NCBI GenBank assembly: GCA_002381125.1
Contig: DFUT01000044.1
Span: 1 to 64,000 of the forward strand
Length of the DNA stretch: 64,000 bases
Direction: 5' to 3'
Source: Bacteroidales bacterium UBA4179
GTDB lineage: Bacteria > Bacteroidota > Bacteroidia > Bacteroidales > Dysgonomonadaceae
In this document: in pieces, positions 34,624 through 43,742 of the stretch
Layout: every line of letters begins with the position of its first letter
How positions within the stretch are numbered: the stretch's first letter is position 1
Program-made: the position numbers and the translations under genes
Notes under the pieces: generated by a model
What the model was told of the DNA's origin: nothing
The model's input: only the letters and a program-made list of their open reading frames with translations
Database searches by the model: none

Positions 34624-35346
34624 TCAAAACAGCTCCCGAAGCACCTCAAGCGATTTTAATGGGGGAAAATTGTACATGTGTAAACGATAATACGCCAACA
34701 GATAATCAATGAGGACATTGCGTTCGGCACGCGACATGCGGAAAAGATGCATATTGCTATAATCGATTCGGCAAAAAACACGGAGATAGGTGCTTTGTGC
34801 TTGATTAAGATAATGAGGATGAGAAGGTATTTGTTGCACAAATATACCGTTCAGCAGGTCAAAATAAGCTCCCGACCGGTAATTGTCCAGGTTGGGAGAA
34901 ATTCCCAAAAAACGAGTTAACCCAAACATAAACGCAAGATGAAAATTACCGAGTCCCCGATGCGCTTTTTCCAAAATATGCACCGACTGTTTCAGGTAAT
35001 CGAAAAGCGGTTTGCTCTCATGGGTTTCGCGCAACATTTTGGAAAGAAATTCCGACAGAAAAAACGAAATCGATATCTTAACCTCATCCGTACATATTTC
35101 ATATAGAGGGAACTCCCTTTCGACCTCTTTCAGCCGCTGAATTTCTCGCAGCGGCAAATGTTCCACTTCCATATTCAATACCGACAGAGGAAAAAAAAGA
35201 GAAGCTTTTATTTTTGACTTTTTTCCTCTGCTCTTGGGCAGAAGATAAGCCATACGGCCAAAATCACGTGTAAAAACATGGGCAATAGAGAACGTATCGC
35301 TGTACCGCGACGTGAATAAAACAACTCCTTGCGTTTTGTATTGCAT
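34624..35346 (-). CDS. recO: DNA repair protein RecO
   Basis: A 240-residue RecO that helps RecR load RecA at gaps. The N-terminal OB fold is MQYKTQGVVLFTSRYSDTFS with FTRDFGRMAYLLPKSRGKKS. The C-terminal helical part contains FHLAFMFGLTRFLGISPNLD. The zinc-finger cysteines found in some RecO proteins are absent, which is common in this phylum. The minus-strand -7 box TATTTTTG (35395-35402) sits about 50 bp before the start and overlaps the rplS terminator region. The 180 bp between recO and the MATE gene hold no recognised gene. Confidence 0.93.
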   Translation of the reverse strand: MQYKTQGVVLFTSRYSDTFSIAHVFTRDFGRMAYLLPKSRGKKSKIKASLFFPLSVLNMEVEHLPLREIQRLKEVEREFPLYEICTDEVKISISFFLSEFLSKMLRETHESKPLFDYLKQSVHILEKAHRGLGNFHLAFMFGLTRFLGISPNLDNYRSGAYFDLLNGIFVQQIPSHPHYLNQAQSTYLRVFCRIDYSNMHLFRMSRAERNVLIDYLLAYYRLHMYNFPPLKSLEVLRELF

Positions 35347-35403
35347 AAAATATTTTCCCGATTTTTATTTTTAAGAGAATAAGCAAGCGCAAGGCAAAAA
35401 TAC

Positions 35404-35433
35404 AAAAAACGCCCCGAAAAACTCCGGAGCGTT
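35404..35433 (-). terminator. intrinsic terminator of rplS
   Basis: On the minus strand AACGCTCCG (35425-35433) pairs with CGGGGCGTT (35408-35416), with one G-U pair, around a loop of 8 nt, and T residues follow. It lies 24 bp after the rplS stop. Confidence 0.82.
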
Positions 35434-35456
35434 TGTTATTTCTTATAAAAACCGAA

Positions 35457-35807
35457 TTAAAAAGCTTTCTTTTTGATACGGGCTTTCTTTCCGCGACGTG
35501 AACGAAGGTAATACAGTTTTGCCCTGCGAACTTTACCTTCGCTGTTCACAACGATATCTTCGATGAACGGAGAATTCAACGGGAAAATACGTTCAACACC
35601 AATATTATCGGAAACCTTACGAACAATGAAACGCTTGTTGTCGCCATGTCCGGAAATGCGGATCACAACGCCGCGATACTGCTGGATACGTTCCTTGTTC
35701 CCTTCTACAATACGATAGGCAACCGTAATGGTGTCTCCACTTTTAAACTTGGGAAATTCTTTCTTCTCTCCTGCAAAAGAATCTTCCACTACTTTAATTA
35801 AATCCAT
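35457..35807 (-). CDS. rplS: 50S ribosomal protein L19
   Basis: A 116-residue L19 at the interface of the ribosomal subunits. It shows KSGDTITVAYRIVEGNKERI, QQYRGVVIRI, GVERIFPLNSPFIEDI and the basic tail KLYYLRSRRGKKARIKKK. It is a single-gene unit, with a perfect promoter upstream and a terminator downstream. Confidence 0.98.
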   Translation of the reverse strand: MDLIKVVEDSFAGEKKEFPKFKSGDTITVAYRIVEGNKERIQQYRGVVIRISGHGDNKRFIVRKVSDNIGVERIFPLNSPFIEDIVVNSEGKVRRAKLYYLRSRRGKKARIKKKAF

Positions 35808-35892
35808 AACCGATAAAGCTTTATGTTAATATTTAACGAATAAGAACGCAATATAACGGCGTTTTTCCGACAGAGATTGCGCAAAGCGGTTG

Positions 35893-35924
35893 CAAAGATA
35901 GCAATAATTATTTATTCATTCAAA
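35893..35924 (-). promoter_or_regulatory. consensus promoter of rplS
   Basis: On the minus strand TTTG (35921-35924) and TATCTTTG (35893-35900) are separated by exactly 20 nt. This gives an rplS leader of about 80 nt. Confidence 0.78.
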
Positions 35925-35962
35925 AATCGGGTCTTTTTATGTTTTTTTTCAATTTCATTCTA

Positions 35963-35994
35963 TTTGGCAGCTTACGGAAAAATGTGTACTTTTG
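35963..35994 (+). promoter_or_regulatory. consensus promoter of the GH3/beta-lactamase gene
   Basis: TTTG (35963-35966) and TACTTTTG (35987-35994) are separated by exactly 20 nt. The start codon chosen at 36040 is 45 nt downstream, which rules out an earlier start that overlaps the -7 box. Confidence 0.78.
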
Positions 35995-36039
35995 ACACGA
36001 TCAAAAAACATCATTGGAGACACCGGAATAATCTTAAAA

Positions 36040-38988
36040 ATGAACAGAATTCTTTTTCTGATTTCAGCGTTATTTTCCCTGATTTCTTTACATGGACAGC
36101 AACTCAATCTATATCGGGAAGCCGATAAAGAAAAAATGCATGCATGGGTAGATTCGGTTTACAAAAGCATGAACCTCGACGAAAAAATAGGGCAACTGTT
36201 TATGCCGGTCGTGGAACCCAACAACAGATATAAGGCCAAATTAAACGATTACATTCGTAATCAGAAAGTTGGCGGAATTTTATTCGGTAAAGGAGCGCTA
36301 TCGCAACAAGCCGAGCTTATCAATTATGCCCAAAGCATAACCAAAACGCCTCTTTTTATTGCCGCAGATGCCGAATGGGGACTCTCGATGCGGCTGAGCG
36401 ATGCCCCCGATTTTCCCAAAAATATGGTGCTGGGCGCCATTACAAACGATACGTTGCTTTACCTCTACGGAAAAGAAGTAGCCCGACAATGTCGCGAAAT
36501 GGGCATTCATATCAATTTTGCACCGGCTATCGACGTCAACAGCAATCCGCAAAACCCCGTCATCGGAACACGTGCCTTTGGTTCCGATCCAGAAAATGTT
36601 GCACGTAAAGGAATTGCCTACGCCAAAGGATTGGAAGATAACGGAGTATTGGCAGTAGCCAAACATTTTCCGGGTCATGGCGATACTTCGGAAGATTCCC
36701 ACAAGACTCTCCCTACCATCAACCATTCATCCGAGCGATTAAACGAGATGGAGCTAATGCCGTTTCGCAAATACGTCGAAGCCGGTTTGTCGGGCATCAT
36801 GATCGGTCATCTGAATGTCCCGGCATTAAACACAAACGGCATGCCCGCTTCACTATCGCCCAACATCGGAGAAAAATTGCTGAAAGAAGAATTAGGCTTT
36901 GACGGACTGATTTTTACCGATGGGATGGCTATGCGTGGCGTGGCCAAACAATCCGACTTAAGCGTAAAAGCCATCCTGGCCGGCAACGATATCATCCTGG
37001 GCGTACCGCGTCAGGCAAACGAGTTGGAATCGGTTAAGGCAGCTATCGCAAAAGGCATTATTCCCGAACAGATGTTAGAGGAAAAAGTGCGGAAAATTCT
37101 CTCCTATAAATACATGTTGAGAGTACCGGAGTTTAATTCCATCGATACGAAAGAACTGCACAAAAACGTAAACACCACCACTGCCGAGTGGCTAAAACGA
37201 AAACTGTACGACAATGCTGTCACCCTGCTAAAAAACAAATCCAACCTCATTCCCATCACAGGATTGGATACCAAAATCATTGCATCGATAGCTATCGGCG
37301 AAGCATTGCCAAACGAGTTTCAACGAATGCTGAATAAATACGATAACATACGGACTTTTCAGATTGCGGACGCAAAAGAACTTGCGGAAATCGAAAAACA
37401 AGTGGCCGATTGCAATCTATTGATCCTATCTATTCATGGTGAGCAGAACGCTGAAGATGAAGCATTGCAAAAACTGACAAAAACCAAAAATACCATCCTT
37501 GTTTTTTTTACTTCTCCTTACGAATTAGACCGATACAAAATCTCCATCGAAAACGCACAAGCCGTTGTTCTGGCGCAAGACAACAACCCGGCTACCGCTA
37601 AGAGTGCCGCACAGGGAATTTTTGGAGGGATAGCGCTGAAGGGCAAATTACAAGTTTCGACAGCAAACTTTCCCCTCAACACAGGAATTGAAACTGCCAA
37701 AACAAGACTGGCATACAACCTGCCCGAGGAAGTAGGAATCCGCTCGGAAGACTTGGCCGGAATCGAGACCATTGCAAGGGAAGGAATAAAAAATCGGGCA
37801 TATCCCGGTTGTCAGATATTGATTGCAAAAGATGGCGTGGTGATTTACGAAAAATCGTTCGGAAAATTTGAATACGGAATAAGTTCGGCCGTTACCGACG
37901 AAACGGTTTACGATTTGGCATCGGTTACCAAAGCCACTGCCACCCTTCCGGCAGTGATGAAATTGTACGACCAAAAAAAGATGCGGTTGCACGATCCTCT
38001 CCGTAAATTTGTACCCGAAACGAGAGGAAGCAACAAAGCCGGTATCACTATCCAAGAATTGTTGTTCCACGAATCGGGTATCGTTCCTTTCATTCCCTAT
38101 TACACTTCGGCCATCGAAAAAACCAGTTTCACCGGTCCTTTGTTCAGCAGCAAATCGGAAATCTATTCTGCTTATTATGCCGGAGCATGGGGGCGCACGG
38201 ATTATCGATTCCGTTCCGATCTGATCTCGAATCAATTATCGGAAACTTTTGATATGCCGGTGGCAAAAGATATGTATGCAAGCAAAAAAATGCACGATGT
38301 TTTGCTGAAAGACATCATCGACACCAAATTGGGAAGAAAAGGAAAATATACGTACAGTTGCCTCAACTTCATGCTGCTGAAAGAAGCGGTAGAAAACATT
38401 TCGAGACAAGACCTGAATACGTTCGTTCAAGAAAATTTTTATCGCAAACTCGGTGCTTCGACAACTACCTTTCAACCCATACGCTACTTGTCGATAAACG
38501 ATATACCTCCCACCGAGAACGATCCCTTTTTTCGCAAACAGCTGGTGCACGGTTATGTTCACGATGAGGGAGCAGCACTTTTTGGCGGTATTTCGGGAAA
38601 TGCCGGACTGTTTTCAAACGCCAACGATATGGCTAAAATATATCAAATGTGGCTAAACGAAGGGGAGTATGGTGGAGAACGCTTCCTCAGTAAAGAAACC
38701 GTCCGATTGTTTACCACGACAAAAAGCAGCGTTAGTCGTCGTGGATTGGGATTCGACAAACCCGACCCTCAAAATCCCAAGGCAAGTCCGTGTGGCAAAA
38801 AAACGCCTCCATCGGTTTACGGGCATACCGGTTTCACGGGTACCTGTTTTTGGGTTGACCCTGAAAATCAATTGATTTATATCTTTTTATCGAACAGGGT
38901 TTACCCCTCGCGTACGCCCAACAAACTTTCGTCGATGGAAATCAGAGAGCGCATTCAAGACGAAATATACAGTGCATTTATCAAATAA
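36040..38988 (+). CDS. GH3 beta-N-acetylhexosaminidase fused to a class C beta-lactamase-like domain
   Basis: A 982-residue secreted two-enzyme fusion. The signal peptide is MNRILFLISALFSLISLHG. The GH3 domain (about residues 25-360) has the NagZ-type KHFPGHGDTSED loop, where the His/Asp pair acts as acid/base, and FTDGMAM with the catalytic Asp. A middle GH3 C-domain-like part follows (about 400-570). The C-terminal serine hydrolase (about 590-980) has SVTK (Ser-x-x-Lys), YSCLN (Tyr-x-x-Asn type) and HTGFTG. GH3-beta-lactamase fusions are known in Bacteroidota and probably act on peptidoglycan: one part on the sugar, the other on peptide or ester bonds. aroB follows 31 bp later. Confidence 0.93.
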   Translation: MNRILFLISALFSLISLHGQQLNLYREADKEKMHAWVDSVYKSMNLDEKIGQLFMPVVEPNNRYKAKLNDYIRNQKVGGILFGKGALSQQAELINYAQSITKTPLFIAADAEWGLSMRLSDAPDFPKNMVLGAITNDTLLYLYGKEVARQCREMGIHINFAPAIDVNSNPQNPVIGTRAFGSDPENVARKGIAYAKGLEDNGVLAVAKHFPGHGDTSEDSHKTLPTINHSSERLNEMELMPFRKYVEAGLSGIMIGHLNVPALNTNGMPASLSPNIGEKLLKEELGFDGLIFTDGMAMRGVAKQSDLSVKAILAGNDIILGVPRQANELESVKAAIAKGIIPEQMLEEKVRKILSYKYMLRVPEFNSIDTKELHKNVNTTTAEWLKRKLYDNAVTLLKNKSNLIPITGLDTKIIASIAIGEALPNEFQRMLNKYDNIRTFQIADAKELAEIEKQVADCNLLILSIHGEQNAEDEALQKLTKTKNTILVFFTSPYELDRYKISIENAQAVVLAQDNNPATAKSAAQGIFGGIALKGKLQVSTANFPLNTGIETAKTRLAYNLPEEVGIRSEDLAGIETIAREGIKNRAYPGCQILIAKDGVVIYEKSFGKFEYGISSAVTDETVYDLASVTKATATLPAVMKLYDQKKMRLHDPLRKFVPETRGSNKAGITIQELLFHESGIVPFIPYYTSAIEKTSFTGPLFSSKSEIYSAYYAGAWGRTDYRFRSDLISNQLSETFDMPVAKDMYASKKMHDVLLKDIIDTKLGRKGKYTYSCLNFMLLKEAVENISRQDLNTFVQENFYRKLGASTTTFQPIRYLSINDIPPTENDPFFRKQLVHGYVHDEGAALFGGISGNAGLFSNANDMAKIYQMWLNEGEYGGERFLSKETVRLFTTTKSSVSRRGLGFDKPDPQNPKASPCGKKTPPSVYGHTGFTGTCFWVDPENQLIYIFLSNRVYPSRTPNKLSSMEIRERIQDEIYSAFIK

Positions 38989-39019
38989 TCGGCTCATCTA
39001 TTATTTTATTCCTATTTGT

Positions 39020-40075
39020 ATGCAAGAAATCATAAAAAGCAACCATATTATCAGCGACTTGGAAAAAGTCGTACAAAGTATTCATCACGACAAGCGTTTT
39101 GTTCTCACCGATGAACATACTTCGACATATTGTTTTCCGTTGATAGCTTCTTCCAAATTGATCCAAACAGCCAAGCATATGGTGATTCCTGCCGGCGATA
39201 CCAATAAAAATATCGAAAATCTTTCGTTGGTGTGGAGATATTTTACCGAAAACGGTGCCACACGCCACTCACTGCTCATTAACCTGGGAGGAGGAATGGT
39301 TACCGATTTGGGCGGTTTCGCAGCGGCAACATTCAAACGAGGAATTAAATACATCAACATTCCTACTACACTTTTGGGTGCAGTGGATGCTGCTGTAGGA
39401 GGAAAAACAGGAATCAATTTTAAAGGTTATAAAAACGAAATCGGTGCTTTCTATCCGGCAGAATACGTCCTTATCTCGTCGGAATTTTTCCGTACACTCG
39501 ATAAAAAAGATATCCTTTCCGGCTTTGCCGAGATGCTCAAACACACCCTTATCCATTCGCAAACAGATTGGGAAAAGTTAATGGCGTTTTCATTCGATTC
39601 CATTGATTTTGAAGAACTGAACGAATCGGTTTTCCGCTCGGTTTCCATCAAAAAACACATTGTTGAAAAAGATCCTTACGAAAAAGGTATTCGCAAGGCA
39701 CTGAATCTTGGGCATACCATAGGTCATGCATTCGAAAGTTTTGCCATCGACAACAAAAAACCGGTACTGCACGGCTATGCTGTTGCATGGGGACTAATAG
39801 CGGAACTTTATCTTTCGCATCGCCTTTGCGGCTTTCCAAAAGACAAACTGCTGAAAACAATCCGTTTTATTGAAAAAAATTACGGGGCTTTCCCTATCAC
39901 ATGCGACGATTACGAAATGCTCTATGAAATTATGACTCACGACAAGAAAAACGAAGGAGATGTCGTTAATTTTACCCTCTTGTCGGATATCGGAAACGTA
40001 AAAATCAATCAAACTACCGACAAAAAACTGATTTTCGAAGCGCTCGATTTTTATCGCGATTCGGTAGGTTTATAA
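39020..40075 (+). CDS. aroB: 3-dehydroquinate synthase
   Basis: A 351-residue AroB, the second step of the shikimate pathway, making 3-dehydroquinate from DAHP with NAD+ and a metal. The NAD-binding block LINLGGGMVTDLGGFAAATF, the VDAAVGGKTGIN loop, the metal/substrate region ILSGFAEMLKHTLIH and NLGHTIGHAFES are intact. The ATG at 39020 gives the usual length; upstream in-frame codons overlap the preceding gene. It may be co-transcribed with the GH3 fusion (31-bp gap). Convergent with engB, 7 bp away. Confidence 0.97.
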   Translation: MQEIIKSNHIISDLEKVVQSIHHDKRFVLTDEHTSTYCFPLIASSKLIQTAKHMVIPAGDTNKNIENLSLVWRYFTENGATRHSLLINLGGGMVTDLGGFAAATFKRGIKYINIPTTLLGAVDAAVGGKTGINFKGYKNEIGAFYPAEYVLISSEFFRTLDKKDILSGFAEMLKHTLIHSQTDWEKLMAFSFDSIDFEELNESVFRSVSIKKHIVEKDPYEKGIRKALNLGHTIGHAFESFAIDNKKPVLHGYAVAWGLIAELYLSHRLCGFPKDKLLKTIRFIEKNYGAFPITCDDYEMLYEIMTHDKKNEGDVVNFTLLSDIGNVKINQTTDKKLIFEALDFYRDSVGL

Positions 40076-40082
40076 AATTCGG

Positions 40083-40682
40083 TTATCCCAAACTCCGGTT
40101 GATCTGTTCGATGTAATCCAACAGTTCTTCGCGGCCGGTTCCTTTTGTTGAAGAAGTAACAAAAATGGGCGGAAGCTCTTCCCACGATTCATAAAGTGTT
40201 TGCTTGTAATTTTCGATTTGGGTTTGTAGTTTGCCCGCACTCAATTTATCGGATTTGGTAAAAACAAGAGCAAACGGGATACCGTTTTCACCCAACCGGT
40301 CAATAAATGCCAAATCTATTTTTTGAGGTTCATGCCTACTGTCTATCAATACGAAAAGAAGTGTCATTTGAGAACGTCCCAGCACATACCCTTCGATTAT
40401 TTTTTTCAACCGATCGCGCTCTTTTTTCCCTTTTCGCGCATAACCATACCCCGGCAAATCCACCAAATACCATTCGTTGTTGATAAGAAAATGATTGATG
40501 AGCAATGTTTTTCCGGGAGTTGAAGAGGTCTTGGCTAGCGATTTTCGATTGGTGAGCATATTAATCAACGAAGATTTGCCCACATTGGAACGCCCGATAA
40601 AAGCATATTCGGGCTTGCCATCTTGCGGACATTGCCGGTAATCGACACTACTGATCACAAATTGGGCATCATGGATAACCAT
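40083..40682 (-). CDS. engB: ribosome biogenesis GTPase EngB (YihA/YsxC)
   Basis: A 199-residue GTPase needed for assembly of the large ribosomal subunit. The G1 motif is FIGRSNVGKSSLIN, G2 contains the Thr of SSTPGKT, G3 is VDLPGYGYA and G4 is TKSDKL. It is the last gene of HAD-symporter-engB, 3 bp after the symporter stop. Intact. Confidence 0.97.
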   Translation of the reverse strand: MVIHDAQFVISSVDYRQCPQDGKPEYAFIGRSNVGKSSLINMLTNRKSLAKTSSTPGKTLLINHFLINNEWYLVDLPGYGYARKGKKERDRLKKIIEGYVLGRSQMTLLFVLIDSRHEPQKIDLAFIDRLGENGIPFALVFTKSDKLSAGKLQTQIENYKQTLYESWEELPPIFVTSSTKGTGREELLDYIEQINRSLG

Positions 40683-40685
40683 AAA

Positions 40686-42170
40686 TCAAGGTTTTTGGAC
40701 AAGTTGCAATTGTTGATTTTTTGATGAGATAATCCATAATCCGAAAGCCGTAAGTGCACCGTTAATTAGCAATAATTCGTATCCTACGGTGTAATGGAAA
40801 ACCGTTTTCATCACAATTTCGATAACAAAACACAAAACGGGAGCAGCAAAAGCCACATAAGGAACATAGTTGTCTACGGGTTTTACTTTGGTATACAAAC
40901 CACAGAAATATAATCCCAATAACGGGCCATAGGTGTATGATGCCAGTTTATAAATGGCCGTGATGATACTATCGGATCCTATAGCTTCGATAATAAGAAT
41001 AATAGCAACAAAAACGGCACTGATTCCCAGGTGTACTCGCCTACGAATACGAATGTTCCTTTTTTCCACTTCCGGATCGTCCTCTTTACTCTTCATCCCC
41101 AGAATATCAACACAGAAAGAAGTGGTTAAAGCGGTCAATGCCGAATCGGCACTTGAAAAAGCAGCAGCCACAATACCTACGATAAAAATGCCCAAAATCG
41201 TATTTCCGAGATATTGACCGGCAATATGGGGCAATATATTATCGGAAACTTCCGGAAGAACAATTCTGGTTTGTTCGGCAAAAACAAGAAGAAGTACACC
41301 CAAACACAAAAAAAGAAAATTAACGGGAGCAAAAGCCAAACCGTAAGAAACCACATTTTTCTGTGCGTCTTTCAAACTTTTGATTGTGAGATTTTTTTGC
41401 ATTTGATCTTGATCCAAACCGGTCATTACAATGGTGATGAACATACCACTGAAAAACTGTTTGAAAAAATTTTGCGTACTTCGCCAATCATCGAAAACGA
41501 AAATGCGCGAATGCGGACTGTTTTTAATGGCAGCAACCGTATCGCTAAAACCAAAATTAAGTCGAGACGTAATTTCAAAAATAATAAGGACCAATGCCGT
41601 AAGAAAAAGCAATGTCTGCAACCAATCGGTCCAGATAATGGTTTTGATGCCGCTTTTATGACTGTACATCCATATAACCAAAATAATTCCGATGACGGTA
41701 ACCACAAACGGGATACCCCATGCATCAAAAACCATCGACTGAAGAATAAACGCCACCAAATAAAGCCGAGCAGCAGCTCCCACTATCTTCGATATCAGAA
41801 AAAACCAAGCTCCCGTTTTATAGGATTTGGGACCATAACGTTGATCGAGATAACCGTAAATGGTAGTCAAATTGAGTTTGTAATACAAGGGAAGCAAAAC
41901 ATACGCAATGACAAGGTACCCGAAGAAAAAGCCGAAAACCATCTGCATGTAGGTCATATCCAGGTTCCTAACCATTCCGGGTACCGATATGAAAGTAACT
42001 CCGGAAATGGAAGTGCCAATCATGGCAAAAGCCACCACATACCATTTGGATTGCTTATTGGCACGAAAAAAAGCCTCGTTATCGGCACCTTTTCGACTCG
42101 TTAAATACGAGATCAGCATCAATAATCCCAAATAGAGGACTATCACAATCAGGATAAAAGCTCCCTGCAT
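40686..42170 (-). CDS. sodium:solute symporter (SSS family)
   Basis: A 494-residue membrane protein with about 13 helices of the SSS family. It has AFAMIGTSISGVTFISVPGM near residues 47-66, which includes the Na2-site region, GYLDQRYGP, and FSSADSALTALTTSFCVDI with the conserved SxD-type sodium site. Members carry sugars, amino acids, vitamins or sialic acid with Na+; substrate not assignable. It lies between a HAD phosphatase (10 bp) and engB (3 bp) in one operon. Confidence 0.9.
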   Translation of the reverse strand: MQGAFILIVIVLYLGLLMLISYLTSRKGADNEAFFRANKQSKWYVVAFAMIGTSISGVTFISVPGMVRNLDMTYMQMVFGFFFGYLVIAYVLLPLYYKLNLTTIYGYLDQRYGPKSYKTGAWFFLISKIVGAAARLYLVAFILQSMVFDAWGIPFVVTVIGIILVIWMYSHKSGIKTIIWTDWLQTLLFLTALVLIIFEITSRLNFGFSDTVAAIKNSPHSRIFVFDDWRSTQNFFKQFFSGMFITIVMTGLDQDQMQKNLTIKSLKDAQKNVVSYGLAFAPVNFLFLCLGVLLLVFAEQTRIVLPEVSDNILPHIAGQYLGNTILGIFIVGIVAAAFSSADSALTALTTSFCVDILGMKSKEDDPEVEKRNIRIRRRVHLGISAVFVAIILIIEAIGSDSIITAIYKLASYTYGPLLGLYFCGLYTKVKPVDNYVPYVAFAAPVLCFVIEIVMKTVFHYTVGYELLLINGALTAFGLWIISSKNQQLQLVQKP

Positions 42171-42180
42171 ACCTCTTTGG

Positions 42181-42813
42181 TCATAAATTCATAAAATAAT
42201 TCGTCAATTCGGGGAAAGAATCGAATTTTAATGCGTAATTGTCGGTTTCTCCAAATCCGTAACTCACATAAACAAATGGCACTCCGGCCTTAGCCGCTTC
42301 ACGACTATCGGAATCGGTATCTCCTATGTAAACGGGTGATTGAAGGCGATTTCTATCTATCAATAATTTCAGATTGAAGCTTTTGGGTTGAAAATTCTGA
42401 CCATGTTCCATATAATCCGTAAAGAGGTGACGCGTGCCGGTATAATTCATGAAATTCGGTATCCCCCCCTTTTCACAATTGCTCAGCATAAAAAGTTTGT
42501 ATTTGGTTGCCAATTTTTCCAACCCTTCACGAACTCCCGGAAATATTTTGGGCGTCATGGTTTTCGTTAACGACTGATAGGCTTCCACAATAGCATTAAA
42601 CAATTCTTTCTCTTCTTCGGGAGAAATTTCCGGAAAGAACCTATTGAGCATTTTCCCAATTTCCTTACCCATCAAACCAACCAAATCTTCTCTGCGAAGA
42701 CGCAAATCGTATCCCTTTGCTTCTAAACCTTTGTTCCAGGCAGCAACATAAGTATCGACATTATCCCAAAGAGTGCCGTCTCTATCGAAAATTAAACTAT
42801 CGGGTTTCAACAT
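42181..42813 (-). CDS. HAD superfamily hydrolase (phosphoglycolate phosphatase-like)
   Basis: A 210-residue HAD phosphatase. Motif I is IFDRDGTLWDN with the nucleophile Asp and the acid Asp two residues on. Motif II is MLSNC, motif III is the Lys of FQPKS and motif IV is YIGDTDSDSREA. The helical cap of about 70 residues (EISPEEEKELFNAIVEAYQS) makes it the phosphoglycolate-phosphatase/beta-phosphoglucomutase type. Physiological substrate unknown. First gene of a three-gene operon. A minus-strand -7 box TATTTTTG is at 42841-42848. Confidence 0.9.
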   Translation of the reverse strand: MLKPDSLIFDRDGTLWDNVDTYVAAWNKGLEAKGYDLRLRREDLVGLMGKEIGKMLNRFFPEISPEEEKELFNAIVEAYQSLTKTMTPKIFPGVREGLEKLATKYKLFMLSNCEKGGIPNFMNYTGTRHLFTDYMEHGQNFQPKSFNLKLLIDRNRLQSPVYIGDTDSDSREAAKAGVPFVYVSYGFGETDNYALKFDSFPELTNYFMNL

Positions 42814-42936
42814 TTTATGGTTCTAAAAATTTTTTAAACACAAAAATACGCAACTCTCACTGAAAAGTCAACCAAATAAACGTTAAAAACAATTTCCATT
42901 AACAATATTGCCCATATGGGTGAATGAAAAATAGAT

Positions 42937-42944
42937 TATCTTTG
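42937..42944 (+). promoter_or_regulatory. -7 box of the queC-queF promoter
   Basis: TATCTTTG matches TAnnTTTG. Transcription would start near 42950, leaving a leader of about 55 nt that is almost filled by the preQ1 aptamer candidate. Confidence 0.6.
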
Positions 42945-42964
42945 TGATGAAAAGAAATCCTTTT

Positions 42965-42999
42965 CTGTGTATCTTAGGTAACCACATAAAAAACAAAGA
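42965..42999 (+). ncRNA. candidate preQ1 class I riboswitch in the queC leader
   Basis: The leader can form the compact preQ1-I H-type pseudoknot. P1 is TGTG (42966-42969) with CACA (42983-42986). The loop 42970-42982 ends in GGTAAC, so C42982 sits where the ligand-pairing C lies in known preQ1-I RNAs. The 3' tail TAAAAAACAAAGA has the A-rich strand and the AAC-type motif. P2 forms from loop TCTT (42972-42975) and tail AAGA (42996-42999). P2 ends 5 nt before the queC ATG, so ligand binding would block the ribosome. The order and key bases match the Thermoanaerobacter type. P1 is only four pairs here. Confidence 0.75.
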
Positions 43000-43004
43000 A
43001 AAAA

Positions 43005-43691
43005 ATGAACGATTTTGCAAACGAAGACGCGCTTGTGCTATTTTCCGGAGGACAAGATTCCACTACGTGTCTCTATTGGGCCAAAAAACATTTTCGCAAC
43101 GTACATACGGTCTGCTTCTTTTATGGGCAGCGACATTCACCGGAAGTGGAAAATGCACAACGTATTGCCGAAATGGCCGGAGTCTCTTTTCAAGTACTTG
43201 ATACCCCTATTATTTCGCAACTTGCGCCCAACTCGCTTACCGATCTTTCCCTTGAAATGGACGAAGAAAAACCTGCAAATTCCTATCCCAACACGTTTGT
43301 TCCCGGGCGCAACATGCTGTTCCTCACTTATGCGGCCGCCATCGCTTATGCGAAAAATATCCGACATCTTGTAACAGGTGTTTCTCAGACCGATTACAGC
43401 GGCTATCCCGATTGCCGGGACACTTTTATTCGTTCGCTGAATGTGTCGCTCAATTTGGCTATGGAAAGACAGTTTGTCATCCACACACCTCTGATGTGGC
43501 GTACTAAAGCACAAGTATGGCAATTGGCCGATGAATTGGGTGTCTTCGATTTGGTGCGAAATGAAACCCTTACCTGTTACAACGGCATAAAAGCCGAGGG
43601 CTGTGGCCATTGTCCGGCCTGCAAACTACGAAATAAAGGCTTGGAAGAATACCTTTCTTTTAAAGAAAAGAATAAGAAATTTGGGAATTAG
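43005..43691 (+). CDS. queC: 7-cyano-7-deazaguanine synthase
   Basis: A 228-residue QueC that turns carboxydeazaguanine into preQ0 with ATP and ammonia. The PP-loop is VLFSGGQDSTTCLYW. The dimer region with FVPGRNMLFLTYAAA follows, and the zinc site is CGHCPACKLRN plus an earlier Cys. First gene of queC-queF, under a candidate preQ1 riboswitch: the end product of queF would shut off its own synthesis. queG is also in the window; queD and queE are not. Confidence 0.97.
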   Translation: MNDFANEDALVLFSGGQDSTTCLYWAKKHFRNVHTVCFFYGQRHSPEVENAQRIAEMAGVSFQVLDTPIISQLAPNSLTDLSLEMDEEKPANSYPNTFVPGRNMLFLTYAAAIAYAKNIRHLVTGVSQTDYSGYPDCRDTFIRSLNVSLNLAMERQFVIHTPLMWRTKAQVWQLADELGVFDLVRNETLTCYNGIKAEGCGHCPACKLRNKGLEEYLSFKEKNKKFGN

Positions 43692-43742
43692 AAATAACGA
43701 AAAGCGATCTATCGAAAAAACAACGCTTTAAATAGGATAAAA

